NCBI GenBank assembly: GCA_934454035.1
Contig: CAKSFY010000019.1
Location: 1-26,711 of the forward strand
DNA length: 26,711 nt
Source: an uncultured Clostridia bacterium
Lineage (GTDB): Bacteria > Bacillota > Clostridia > UBA1381
Direction of reading: 5' to 3'
This document shows, piece after piece, positions 1 to 7,521 of the stretch. Each line of letters opens with the position of its first letter. Positions within the stretch are counted from its first letter, which is position 1. Under the pieces are notes generated by a model, which saw only the letters and a program-made list of their open reading frames with translations, did not search any database and was not told the DNA's origin. The translations under genes and the position numbers were made by a program.

Positions 1-1
1 G

Positions 2-847
2 GATAACATTATTGCAATAAGACCTTTAAAGGACGGAGTCATCGCTGATTTTGATGTCACGCGCGAAATGATCAGGCTATTGATGCTAAAAGCGTACGGA
101 AAAAAAAGAGGAATCGTCAAACCTAATGTGACGATTTGTGTACCGTCCGGAATTACCAATGTTGAAAAAAAGGCAGTAGAGGACGCGTGTATATCGGCGG
201 GCGCCAAAAAAACAATAATAATGGAGGAACCGATGGCTGCCGCCATTGGCGCAGGGCTTGAAGTTGAAAAGCCGATAGGACATATGATAGTCGATATAGG
301 CGGCGGAACAACGGAGGTAGCCGTTGTTTCACTTGCAGGGATTGTGGTTTCGAAATCGCTGAGACTTGCAGGCAATGCTATTGACAATGCCATTTCATCG
401 TATATAAGACATACCTATAATATGACTGTGGGCGACAGAACTGCGGAGGAAATTAAAATTGCAATAGGTTCTGCGCTTCCGTTCGACGGTGAATCGGACT
501 ACGAAATAAAGGGCAGAGATATGCTTTCCGGTTTGCCGAAAACCATAAATATATCAGCGTCCGAAATCCGTGACGCTATGTCGGAGCCGATAAGAGAAAT
601 AGTCTCGGCAATTACTTTTACGCTGGAACATACTCCGCCGGAGCTTGCCGGTGATATTTTGGATAACGGAATTATTTTAACCGGCGGAGGTGCAATGATA
701 AGAAATATTGATAAAATGATAAATATGATAACCGGCTTGCCGGTTTCCGTTGCGGAAAATCCGCTTGATTGTGTCGCATTGGGGACACTAAAGGCAGGCT
801 CGGATACGGAAATAGTAAAAAGGTCATCGGTAGCGGAACAAGATTAA
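2..847 (+). CDS. mreB: Rod-shape determining protein MreB (5'-truncated)
   Basis: Actin-like ATPase that forms membrane-associated filaments and guides the lateral cell-wall synthesis machinery. The gene enters from the left edge already in frame: the first codons read DNIIAIRPLKDGVIADFDVT, an MreB signature lying well upstream of the first ATG at 68, so that ATG is internal. Visible motifs are the actin-fold phosphate loop DIGGGTTEVAV, the preceding EEPMAAAIGAGL helix and the adenosine-binding ILTGGGA. About 281 residues are present; MreB is usually 330-345, so roughly 50-60 N-terminal residues lie outside. It is followed after 19 nt by mreC in the same direction, the standard mre order. Family assignment is secure; the true start and promoter cannot be seen. 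Confidence 0.96.
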   Translation, partial: DNIIAIRPLKDGVIADFDVTREMIRLLMLKAYGKKRGIVKPNVTICVPSGITNVEKKAVEDACISAGAKKTIIMEEPMAAAIGAGLEVEKPIGHMIVDIGGGTTEVAVVSLAGIVVSKSLRLAGNAIDNAISSYIRHTYNMTVGDRTAEEIKIAIGSALPFDGESDYEIKGRDMLSGLPKTINISASEIRDAMSEPIREIVSAITFTLEHTPPELAGDILDNGIILTGGGAMIRNIDKMINMITGLPVSVAENPLDCVALGTLKAGSDTEIVKRSSVAEQD

Positions 848-866
848 CAATTGGAAGTGATAAAAG

Positions 867-1850
867 GTGTCAAAAATAAAAAAGAGAGCAATAATAGCTG
901 TTTTGGCAGCAGTTTTGGCTGCGGCAGGATTGACAGTTGCCGCGAAATTGGGAGTAAATCCGGTATCAAATGCGGTTAACACTGTCATTTCACCTGTACA
1001 ATCCGTTATTGTCAAGGTTTTCAGACCGGTTAAAAATTTTATTTCGTTTGTTACGGAAATGAAAGGTTTAAAAGAAGAAAACGAATTGCTTAAAAGCGAA
1101 GTTGCTACTTTAAAAAAGGAAAGCCGTAATCAAGAAGAATATAAAAAAGAAAACACAAGACTTAAAAAACTTTTAAATCTGACAGATGATATGACAGGCT
1201 GTGAAACCGTTTCGGCAAAAATTGTTTCATTTGAACCGGGAAATTGGTTTTATTCGCTTATAATCAATAAAGGCAGCCGTGACGGTATAAAGCTTGCCGA
1301 TACGGTTATTTCGGAGGGCGGTCTTATAGGAAAAATAAGCGAGGTCGGAATTAACTGGGCGAGAGTTTCAACGATACTTGATTCGCAAAACTCTGTCGGA
1401 ATCAAGCTTACGAGAACCGGAGATGTAGGGATTGCCGAGGGTGATACAGAGCTTTTGAAAAATAAACGGTTTAAGCTTGACTATATTTCCAAGAATACTT
1501 CATTAATAAGCGGAGAATTGCTTGAAACCTCCGGACTCGGAGGGATTTATCCTCCCGGACTTTCGGTAGGAACTATAGAAGAGGTTGAACTTGACAGTAC
1601 CGGCGAACTTGTAAAAGGAATTGTTAAGCCTGCGGCAAATTTTGAGAATCTGTATGAGGTTCTGGTTGTAACCTATTGGGAACCGAAAAATTATGATAAA
1701 AATCAAGTGACTGCGGAGTATTCAAATGATGACAGAATTGAAAGCGGTCGAAGCGAAAAAAGCTTGAAAAAGGCAGAAGAGGCTGTTGCTGCCGAAGAGG
1801 ACAATACTCAAAGTGAGCCTGCGGCAAGCGATGGAGAGGATAACCAATGA
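867..1850 (+). CDS. mreC: Rod-shape determining protein MreC
   Basis: Bitopic membrane protein whose extracytoplasmic beta-domains link the MreB/RodA/PBP2 elongasome. The start codon is GTG, preceded by GGAAGTG about 7 nt upstream. Residues about 8-26 form one alanine-rich transmembrane segment with a basic cytoplasmic N-terminus (SKIKKR). Residues about 63-105 are a heptad-like coiled coil rich in E, K and L, the MreC dimerisation region. The beta-domain core follows, with VISEGGLIGKI and the GGIYPPGLSVG loop typical of the family. The last 45 or so residues are acidic and low-complexity (EEAVAAEEDN), longer than many homologues and probably disordered. Its TGA overlaps the mreD ATG (ATGA), indicating translational coupling. 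Confidence 0.95.
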   Translation: MSKIKKRAIIAVLAAVLAAAGLTVAAKLGVNPVSNAVNTVISPVQSVIVKVFRPVKNFISFVTEMKGLKEENELLKSEVATLKKESRNQEEYKKENTRLKKLLNLTDDMTGCETVSAKIVSFEPGNWFYSLIINKGSRDGIKLADTVISEGGLIGKISEVGINWARVSTILDSQNSVGIKLTRTGDVGIAEGDTELLKNKRFKLDYISKNTSLISGELLETSGLGGIYPPGLSVGTIEEVELDSTGELVKGIVKPAANFENLYEVLVVTYWEPKNYDKNQVTAEYSNDDRIESGRSEKSLKKAEEAVAAEEDNTQSEPAASDGEDNQ

Positions 1851-2329
1851 AGACGATTAAAATTTGTATATGGGTAATAATCTTATATATTATGCAATGC
1901 GTTTTGACACCGTATATCAGGATAATGGGAGCGGCGCCTGAATTTTTGTTTGTGTTCACTCTTTGCACGGCGTATTTTTCAAAAGACGCAAAGTATTCGT
2001 TCGGCGTAGGGGCGGTTTGCGGTTTGCTGGCAGGAAGTATGTATGGAATCGGAGCGGCATTTTATCTGATTATATATGTTTTGTCGGTGATTGCGGTTTC
2101 TGCTTTTTCGGACATTATATATACGAAAATTTACCTGCCGATAATCCCTATAGCGCTTGTTATGTCATTTCTTGAGAACAGTTTGTTTTTTCTTTCGAAT
2201 AAGATATTATCGGTTACATATGCAGGCGCATTAATATCGGTTATTTTACCCGTAACAATTTACAATACCGCGTTTGCGACTTTGATAGGCTTTTTTGTTA
2301 AGAAACTATATGTAGACAGAGGGAACTGA
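1847..2329 (+). CDS. mreD: Rod-shape determining protein MreD
   Basis: Small polytopic membrane protein of the elongasome. At 160 residues it matches the usual MreD length. It is almost entirely hydrophobic with about five predicted membrane segments and begins with a short basic N-terminus (MKTIK). The family has little sequence conservation, so the call rests on size, topology, the GAAPEFLFVFTLCTAYF segment that resembles the MreD N-terminal region, and on position between mreC (4-nt ATGA overlap) and the class B PBP (2-nt gap). It is probably translated by coupling to mreC. Confidence 0.9.
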   Translation: MKTIKICIWVIILYIMQCVLTPYIRIMGAAPEFLFVFTLCTAYFSKDAKYSFGVGAVCGLLAGSMYGIGAAFYLIIYVLSVIAVSAFSDIIYTKIYLPIIPIALVMSFLENSLFFLSNKILSVTYAGALISVILPVTIYNTAFATLIGFFVKKLYVDRGN

Positions 2330-2331
2330 GA

Positions 2332-4386
2332 ATGGAAAAGAGACGTATTCTTATATTGAAAATTGCAGTTACTCTTATGATGTGTCTGATAATAGCAAGG
2401 CTTTTTTCTCTTCAGGTAATTCATGGAGTAGGCTACAGAGCTATGTCCGTTCAAAGAATAACTACAACAACGGTTGCAAAGGCACCGAGAGGAGAAATCC
2501 TTGACAGATACGGGAGACCTCTCATTACGAACAGGACGGGATATTCTCTGAAAATGCAGAAAACAGGGATGAAATCAAAAGAATTTAACGCAATGATGCT
2601 AAACCTTTTAAATATATTGAAGGAATGCGGATTTTCGTATGAAGATTCGCTTCCCATTACTTTTGCGCCGTTTGAATTCGGGTTCAGAGACGAAAACGGA
2701 GACGGTTCTTTTGAGGATGAAAAAGAAGCGTGGTTTTCAAAAAGGAAAAAGATAACAGATTCAATGAGTGCCTCTGATATAATTAAATATTACAGAAAGA
2801 ATGTATATAATATTGATGATTCATATTCGGATGATGACGCAAGACGAATAATCGGCATAAGGTACGATCAGGATATCGGCGGATTGTCTGCAACAAATCC
2901 TTTTACTCTTGCAGAGGATATAGATATGACCGTTGTAACAAAGATAAAGGAACACAGCGGCGAATTTCCTGGTGTTTATATAAGCACAGAATATTTCAGA
3001 ACATACGAATATGAAACTCTTGCCGCACATATTCTGGGCGGTATCGGGAAAATGAATAAAGAAGAATATGATTCACTGAAATCAAAGGGGTACGGCTTTA
3101 ATGATATGGTCGGCAAAAGAGGAATAGAAAAGATAGAAGAAGAATTCTTAAAAGGAACGGACGGCAAAAAAAATGTAATGAAGGATTTAACAGATGATGC
3201 CGATGTTACATTGGAGGATATTCCTGCCGTACCCGGAAATTATGTTACACTCACAATTGACGCAGACCTGCAAAGAGCGGCGGAGGAATCGCTTGAAAAA
3301 CGAATAAATGAGATTGCAGCAGGCGGAGCCGGAGCTAATGCCGGAGCGGCTGTTGTTCTGGATATTTCAAACGGAGATGTTTTAGCTTGTGCAAATTATC
3401 CCGCTTATAATCCGCAGACATTTAATAAGGACTACAGTGAGCTTGTCGCAAATCCTGCAAAGCCTATCTGGAACAGGGCAATAAGCGGAACATATACACC
3501 CGGTTCGACGCTTAAGCCTTTAATTGCTATAGCTGCACTTGAAAGCGGAGCGGTCGGACTTGACGAAAAACTGGAATGTAACGGAATATATGACTATTAT
3601 GAAGATTATAAGCCAAAATGCTGGATTTGGACTGCGCAGCACAGAACTCACGGCAAGCTTAATGTGACCGGTGCAATTGAAAATTCGTGCAACTGCTATT
3701 TTTATGAGGCAGGCAGACGATGCGGAATCGACAAAATGGACGAGTATGCAAAAAAATACGGACTGGGCGAAGTGACCGGAATTGAATTGTCCGATGAAGC
3801 GAAAGGCGCAATGTCAAGCCCTGCTTACAAGGAAAAGATTGCAGGCGAGTACGGTGATAAAAAATGGTATGCAGGTGATGTTATTCAAACTGCTATCGGT
3901 CAGTCATATTCATTTTTTACTCCGATTCAGCTTGCGAATTATGTTGCTGCTATTGCAAACAACGGAACATTATATAAAACTCATATTGTAAAAAGTATCC
4001 GTTCATCGGTTGACGGAAAAATTGTAAAAGAAACCGAGCCGACGGTTCTAAACACAATAGACGTGAGTGATAAAACACTTGAAGCGGTAAAACGCGGAAT
4101 GTACGGAGTTGTGGACGAAGGCTCGGCAAGTGCCATATTTAAAGATTATCCGGTCGGAATCGGCGGAAAAACCGGTACCGCTCAGGTGGGAAAAAATAAA
4201 TCAGATAACGCGCTGTTTGTTGCATTTGCTCCTTATGATAATCCTCAGATTGCGGTTGCGGTCGCAGTTGAAAAGGGAGAAAAGGGATATAATGCGGCAT
4301 ATATTGCAAGAGATATCTTTGACGAGTATTTTGATATTAACAAAAATCGGGATAATTCGATTAATTTGAGTGAACTTTTACCATAA
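2332..4386 (+). CDS. mrdA: Elongation-specific class B penicillin-binding protein 2 (transpeptidase)
   Basis: Membrane-anchored D,D-transpeptidase that cross-links lateral-wall peptidoglycan. Residues about 7-27 form the single signal-anchor helix. The PBP-dimer (pedestal) region begins at RGEILDRYGRPLITNRTGY (near residue 54). The transpeptidase domain shows all three catalytic motifs: SxxK as STLK at 392-395 (nucleophile S392), SxN as SCN at 452-454, and KTG at 613-615. The length of 684 is normal for clostridial PBP2 proteins, with an acidic insert in the dimerisation region (DENGDGSFEDEKEAW). It starts 2 nt after mreD with GAGGGA upstream. Position and the short C-terminus without PASTA domains favour PBP2/MrdA over the divisome SpoVD/PBP3 type. 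Confidence 0.95.
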   Translation: MEKRRILILKIAVTLMMCLIIARLFSLQVIHGVGYRAMSVQRITTTTVAKAPRGEILDRYGRPLITNRTGYSLKMQKTGMKSKEFNAMMLNLLNILKECGFSYEDSLPITFAPFEFGFRDENGDGSFEDEKEAWFSKRKKITDSMSASDIIKYYRKNVYNIDDSYSDDDARRIIGIRYDQDIGGLSATNPFTLAEDIDMTVVTKIKEHSGEFPGVYISTEYFRTYEYETLAAHILGGIGKMNKEEYDSLKSKGYGFNDMVGKRGIEKIEEEFLKGTDGKKNVMKDLTDDADVTLEDIPAVPGNYVTLTIDADLQRAAEESLEKRINEIAAGGAGANAGAAVVLDISNGDVLACANYPAYNPQTFNKDYSELVANPAKPIWNRAISGTYTPGSTLKPLIAIAALESGAVGLDEKLECNGIYDYYEDYKPKCWIWTAQHRTHGKLNVTGAIENSCNCYFYEAGRRCGIDKMDEYAKKYGLGEVTGIELSDEAKGAMSSPAYKEKIAGEYGDKKWYAGDVIQTAIGQSYSFFTPIQLANYVAAIANNGTLYKTHIVKSIRSSVDGKIVKETEPTVLNTIDVSDKTLEAVKRGMYGVVDEGSASAIFKDYPVGIGGKTGTAQVGKNKSDNALFVAFAPYDNPQIAVAVAVEKGEKGYNAAYIARDIFDEYFDINKNRDNSINLSELLP

Positions 4387-4401
4387 ATTTTAAAAAAGTT
4401 G

Positions 4402-4430
4402 TTTACAAATATGTTATTTTTTGATATAAT
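4402..4430 (+). promoter_or_regulatory. Sigma-A promoter for mgsA
   Basis: TTTACA (4402-4407), a 17-nt spacer, and a perfect TATAAT (4425-4430). It lies 16 nt after the PBP2 stop and about 30 nt before the mgsA start, so mgsA can be expressed independently of the mre operon. No terminator separates it from the PBP2 gene, so read-through is also possible. Confidence 0.75.
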
Positions 4431-4461
4431 AATTATATTAGAATACTTAGGAGGGGATTTT

Positions 4462-4869
4462 TTGAATATAGCGTTGATTGCACATGACAAAAAGAAAGAA
4501 CTTATGGCACAGTTTTGCATTGCATATAAAGGAATATTGAGCAGACATTCACTGTATGCTACAGATACAACCGGCAAAGTTATAATTGACAATACCGGAA
4601 TGAATGTATACAGATTTTTACCCGGTCCGCAGGGCGGAGACCAGCAGATAGGAGCAAGAGTTGCTTATAATGAAATCGACCTGGTTCTGTTTTTCAGAGA
4701 CCCTCTTACCGCGGAGGCTTATGAGCCGGATGTTTCAAATTTGCTGAGATTATGCGATATGCATAACATTCCGATTGCAACCAATCTTGCAACCGCAGAG
4801 GTTCTAATACACGGTCTTGACAGGGGAGATCTGGACTGGAGAGATATTGTAAACCCAAAGAAAAAATAA
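4462..4869 (+). CDS. mgsA: Methylglyoxal synthase
   Basis: Cytosolic enzyme converting dihydroxyacetone phosphate to methylglyoxal plus phosphate, a bypass used when phosphate is limiting or sugar phosphates accumulate. I chose the TTG start at 4462 because GGAGGGG lies 5-6 nt upstream and the protein then begins MNIALIAHDKKK, the normal family N-terminus; an ATG at 4399 would add 21 residues overlapping the promoter. The 135 residues match compact Gram-positive homologues. By alignment to the E. coli enzyme, H8/D9 correspond to H19/D20, the catalytic Asp71 is D60 in GGDQQIG, Asp91 is D80 and Asp101 is D90. The residue corresponding to His98 is tyrosine (Y87), which is unusual. It often follows the mre/min cluster in Clostridia. 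Confidence 0.94.
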   Translation: MNIALIAHDKKKELMAQFCIAYKGILSRHSLYATDTTGKVIIDNTGMNVYRFLPGPQGGDQQIGARVAYNEIDLVLFFRDPLTAEAYEPDVSNLLRLCDMHNIPIATNLATAEVLIHGLDRGDLDWRDIVNPKKK

Positions 4870-4878
4870 ATATTATAA

Positions 4879-4905
4879 AAAGGCGGCAACGTTTTAGCCG
4901 CCTTT
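4879..4905. terminator. Bidirectional terminator between mgsA and the HAD gene
   Basis: Perfect 9-bp stem AAAGGCGGC (4879-4887) / GCCGCCTTT (4897-4905) with a 9-nt loop, placed between convergent genes. Read on the minus strand the 3' arm runs into TTTTTATAATATTTATT, a good U-tract; on the plus strand the run is only TTT. One arm codes the last residues (KGG) and the loop contains the stop of the minus-strand HAD gene. Confidence 0.75.
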
Positions 4906-5652
4906 ACTGTCGAGATCATATATTATTTGAGCTATTAAATTTTCTCCGCAGCTTCTTCCTACACGGTCGGCAAGCTTTTTCAGCTCGTCAACTCCGTTTT
5001 CGGCAGCATAGCCGATATCGGCATTTTGTATAAGAGTAATATCGTTTTCGTAATCGCCTGCGGCGATTATTTTTTTTATCGGAAGAATTGATCTTATTTT
5101 GTCAAGGCAGGCTCCTTTACTGCAATTCCCGGGTAACAGCTCCAAGCCGTTGGCGGCGCAGCGTACAAAATAATACTGAGGAAACAGCTCTGTAAGCTCA
5201 TGCTTTAATTTAAGAATCATTTCCGCCGAGCTGTCATGCCAAAAAAGAACTTTAAGCACATCTTTTTTTGAAAAGTCCGGGTTTGTATAATCGTATGGTT
5301 CGCTCAATTCAACCCTGTTTGCCTCAGCATGCATGTCCGGATAGTTTGTTTTGACATATTCTACAACATTTACTGCATTCTCGGGTAATGTCTCTTTATA
5401 AAGAATCCGATCTTCTTTTAAGTCATAAACAAGTGTTCCGTTTGCGGAAATTACCGGCGCGTTAATTATTTTGGTGCCGATGACTTCTTTTATAAAAAAC
5501 GGTTGTCTGCCTGTTGCAACGGAAAAATGACCTCCGTTTTTTATAAAATAGTTAACTGCCGTTAAGTTTTCTTCCGATATATCAATACTGTCCGGCATAA
5601 AAAATGTTCCGTCAAGATCAGTTAAAAGCAAAATATCGTCAAATTTTCCCAT
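4894..5652 (-). CDS. Cof-type HAD-superfamily phosphatase
   Basis: Predicted Mg2+-dependent sugar-phosphate or flavin-type phosphatase of the Cof/YidA subfamily. Motif I is TDLDGT with nucleophile D12 and general acid D14, motif II is VATGRQ, and motif IV is GDYENDI near the C-terminus; the mixed region between them is the Cof-type C2 cap. The start at 5652 (MGKFDDILLL) is chosen because GGAGGTGG sits 4 nt before it; an in-frame ATG 18 nt further upstream overlaps the hslO stop and would place that SD inside the gene. Length is 252, typical of the subfamily. It follows hslO by 17 nt and is probably co-transcribed with it. Substrate cannot be deduced. Confidence 0.9.
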   Translation of the reverse strand: MGKFDDILLLTDLDGTFFMPDSIDISEENLTAVNYFIKNGGHFSVATGRQPFFIKEVIGTKIINAPVISANGTLVYDLKEDRILYKETLPENAVNVVEYVKTNYPDMHAEANRVELSEPYDYTNPDFSKKDVLKVLFWHDSSAEMILKLKHELTELFPQYYFVRCAANGLELLPGNCSKGACLDKIRSILPIKKIIAAGDYENDITLIQNADIGYAAENGVDELKKLADRVGRSCGENLIAQIIYDLDSKGG

Positions 5653-5669
5653 ATATCCACCTCCGGGCA

Positions 5670-6551
5670 TTACTTGGCCGATTCCAAAAGTTTTTCGAGT
5701 TCTTCTTTTGTGAATTTGTATTTATTATCACAGAATTGGCATGTAAGCTCTGCTTCACCCTGCTCATCAATCAGCTTTTGAAGTTCTTCTTTTCCTATTG
5801 ATATTAAGGCGCGTTCCATTCGCTCAACACTGCATGGACAATGGTATTTAGGAATTATTGCTGCGTTTTCCATCAACATATCAAAACCGTCGGTTATATA
5901 AAATAATATGTCCTCAGCGCTCATACCGTCCGAAAGCATTTGAGTGATAGGGGGGAGAGTGTGCATTTTTTCTTCCAGTTTTGCGGCTGTAGCTTCATCA
6001 GCTTCCGGCATCAGCTGAAGCATAAAGCCGCCGGCATTTATAACCGAGTTATCTGTGTCAACAAGCACTCCCAATCCGATTGCGGTAGGAATTTGTTCAC
6101 TTGAAGCATAATAATATGTTAAATCCTCGGCAATTTCACCTGTTACAATCGGCACTTGACCGACATACGGCTCTTTAAGCCCCAAATCTCTTATGATATT
6201 CAGTTGTCCCTTGCCGACGGCACCGCCGACATCCAGTTTACCTTTTTTATTCAGGGGTAAATCAACAAAGGGATTTTCAACATAGCCGCGAACTTCGCTT
6301 TTTTCGTTTGTTACCGCAATCATTCTGCCGAGAGGCCCGTTTCCGCGAAACTGTATTGTTATGCTTTCGTTTTCACCCTTTAGTCCTGCCCCCATAATTG
6401 CGGCAGCGGTGAGAGTTCTTCCCAATGCTGCGGTTGCGGTAGGGTAGGTTGCATGTATCTGCCTTGCGCGCTCGGCAAGTTCGGAGGTTACGGCAACAAA
6501 TACTCTGATTGCCCCGTCTGTGCTTGTCCCTCTTACCAATATATCTGACAT
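5670..6551 (-). CDS. hslO: Redox-regulated chaperone Hsp33
   Basis: Cytosolic holdase chaperone activated by oxidation and heat: a C-terminal zinc centre releases its metal, unfolds and exposes the client-binding surface. The zinc site is intact: CPC followed by 30 residues and CQFC, matching the family spacing CxC-x(27-32)-CxxC. The N-terminal domain shows ATAALGRTLTAAAIMG and the IQFRGNGPLG strand. I prefer the ATG at 6551 (MSDILVRGTS), giving 293 residues as in well-known Hsp33s; a GTG at 6569 would add six residues, and neither start has a strong SD (GAAG about 8 nt before the ATG). It is followed by the HAD phosphatase gene. For an obligate anaerobe it points to defence against transient oxygen. 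Confidence 0.95.
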   Translation of the reverse strand: MSDILVRGTSTDGAIRVFVAVTSELAERARQIHATYPTATAALGRTLTAAAIMGAGLKGENESITIQFRGNGPLGRMIAVTNEKSEVRGYVENPFVDLPLNKKGKLDVGGAVGKGQLNIIRDLGLKEPYVGQVPIVTGEIAEDLTYYYASSEQIPTAIGLGVLVDTDNSVINAGGFMLQLMPEADEATAAKLEEKMHTLPPITQMLSDGMSAEDILFYITDGFDMLMENAAIIPKYHCPCSVERMERALISIGKEELQKLIDEQGEAELTCQFCDNKYKFTKEELEKLLESAK

Positions 6552-6581
6552 AATAACATCTTCTTTCACTTTTTAAATAAC

Positions 6582-6615
6582 AAAAAGCAAGTGCAAAAAA
6601 AGTCACTTGCTTTTT
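6582..6615 (-). terminator. Perfect 12-bp hairpin: terminator of the uronate operon or hslO leader hairpin
   Basis: AAAAAGCAAGTG (6582-6593) pairs exactly with CACTTGCTTTTT (6604-6615) around a 10-nt loop. On the minus strand the 3' arm ends TTTTT followed by GTTATTT, so it is a fair intrinsic terminator for the SDR gene that ends 50 nt upstream. However, it also lies downstream of the apparent hslO promoter, so it would be at the very 5' end of that transcript. Confidence 0.7.
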
Positions 6616-6624
6616 GCTGATTAT

Positions 6625-6653
6625 ATTATACCACAAAATTTTGAAAATGAAAA
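6625..6653 (-). promoter_or_regulatory. Possible hslO promoter with extended -10
   Basis: Reading the minus strand: TTTTCA (-35, four of six consensus bases), 17-nt spacer ending in TGG, then TATAAT (6625-6630); the TG-n-TATAAT arrangement is an extended -10. The predicted start near 6618 is 3 nt before the hairpin at 6582-6615. The region is AT-rich, so a chance match is possible. Confidence 0.5.
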
Positions 6654-6664
6654 GAATTTTTTTA

Positions 6665-7519
6665 TTAAACTCCGCTATATGCCGAAAAACCGCCGTCAAC
6701 AGGCACAACAACACCGTTTACAAAACCGGAAGCTTTCTCATTTACCAGCCACAGGAGCGTTCCGATGAGTTCCTCTGCTTCGCCGAATCTGCCCATAGGT
6801 GTTGCAGCAAGAATTTTGCCGGTTCTGGGAGTAGGTGTGCCGTCCGGGTTAAAAAGAAGCGCTCTGTTTTGGTCGGTTACAAAAAATCCCGGAGCAATGG
6901 CATTTACTCTTATTCCAACCTTGGAGAAATGAACCGCAAGCCATTGAGTAAAGTTTGATACCGCTGCTTTTGCACCGCTGTATGCAGGAATTTTTGTGAG
7001 CGGAGTAAAGGCATTCATTGAGGAAATGTTAATTATTGTACCGTCTTTTTTCTCTGCCATATCTTTCGCAAAAACCTGCGTCGGAAGCAGCGTCCCTAAA
7101 AAATTGAGATTGAAAACAAAGCTTACTCCGTCCGGGTCAAGGTCAAAAAATGTTGTAATGTCTTTATTGTTTTTTAAATCTTCATAATCAAGATATTCTT
7201 TTGTAGTGGTTCCTTTCGGATTGTTTCCTCCGGCACCGTTTATTAATATGTCACACGTGCCGAAATCGGAAATTATTTTTTCTCTTGCGGCTTCAATTGA
7301 TTCTTTTTTTAAAACATTTGCCTCATAGCCTTTTGCACTGCCGCCCTCGGCATTAATTTCCGCCGCAACCATTTCGGCGGCTTCAAGTCTTAAATCAAGA
7401 ATTGCAATATTCGCATTACACTTGCCGAGTGCCTTTGCAAACATTCCGCAGAGTACACCGCCGCCGCCGGTTATTACAATTGTTTTTTCTTTTAAATCAA
7501 GTTCAAACGGTAAATTCAT
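6665..7519 (-). CDS. uxuB: SDR-family D-mannonate oxidoreductase (fructuronate reductase type)
   Basis: Predicted NAD(P)-dependent short-chain dehydrogenase interconverting D-fructuronate and D-mannonate, the step before UxuA in hexuronate degradation. The Rossmann nucleotide loop is ITGGGGVLCG near residue 16, followed by the NGAGG motif, the catalytic serine in NISSMNAF, and the YSGAK pair (YxxxK). The 284-residue length and the NNPKGTTT insert resemble Bacillus-type UxuB (YjmF), not the long E. coli UxuB family. AAGGAG precedes the ATG by about 8 nt. Its start lies 2 nt after the uxuA stop, so the two are coupled. It is the last gene of the operon, followed by a hairpin. Specificity is inferred from uxuA; another sugar-acid SDR is possible. 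Confidence 0.83.
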   Translation of the reverse strand: MNLPFELDLKEKTIVITGGGGVLCGMFAKALGKCNANIAILDLRLEAAEMVAAEINAEGGSAKGYEANVLKKESIEAAREKIISDFGTCDILINGAGGNNPKGTTTKEYLDYEDLKNNKDITTFFDLDPDGVSFVFNLNFLGTLLPTQVFAKDMAEKKDGTIINISSMNAFTPLTKIPAYSGAKAAVSNFTQWLAVHFSKVGIRVNAIAPGFFVTDQNRALLFNPDGTPTPRTGKILAATPMGRFGEAEELIGTLLWLVNEKASGFVNGVVVPVDGGFSAYSGV

Positions 7520-7521
7520 AG

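Noticed and set aside
1624..1968. Minus-strand open frame of 114 codons across mreC/mreD
   Set aside because: Antisense to two genes in the tight mre operon; composition is not protein-like.
4399..4461. Upstream ATG as the start of mgsA
   Set aside because: It would start inside the promoter and lacks an SD; TTG at 4462 has a strong SD and gives the family N-terminus.
4245..4592. Minus-strand open frame of 115 codons across the PBP2 end and mgsA start
   Set aside because: It overlaps two well-supported plus-strand genes and the mgsA promoter, shows no domain-like composition and has no SD; it is a shadow.
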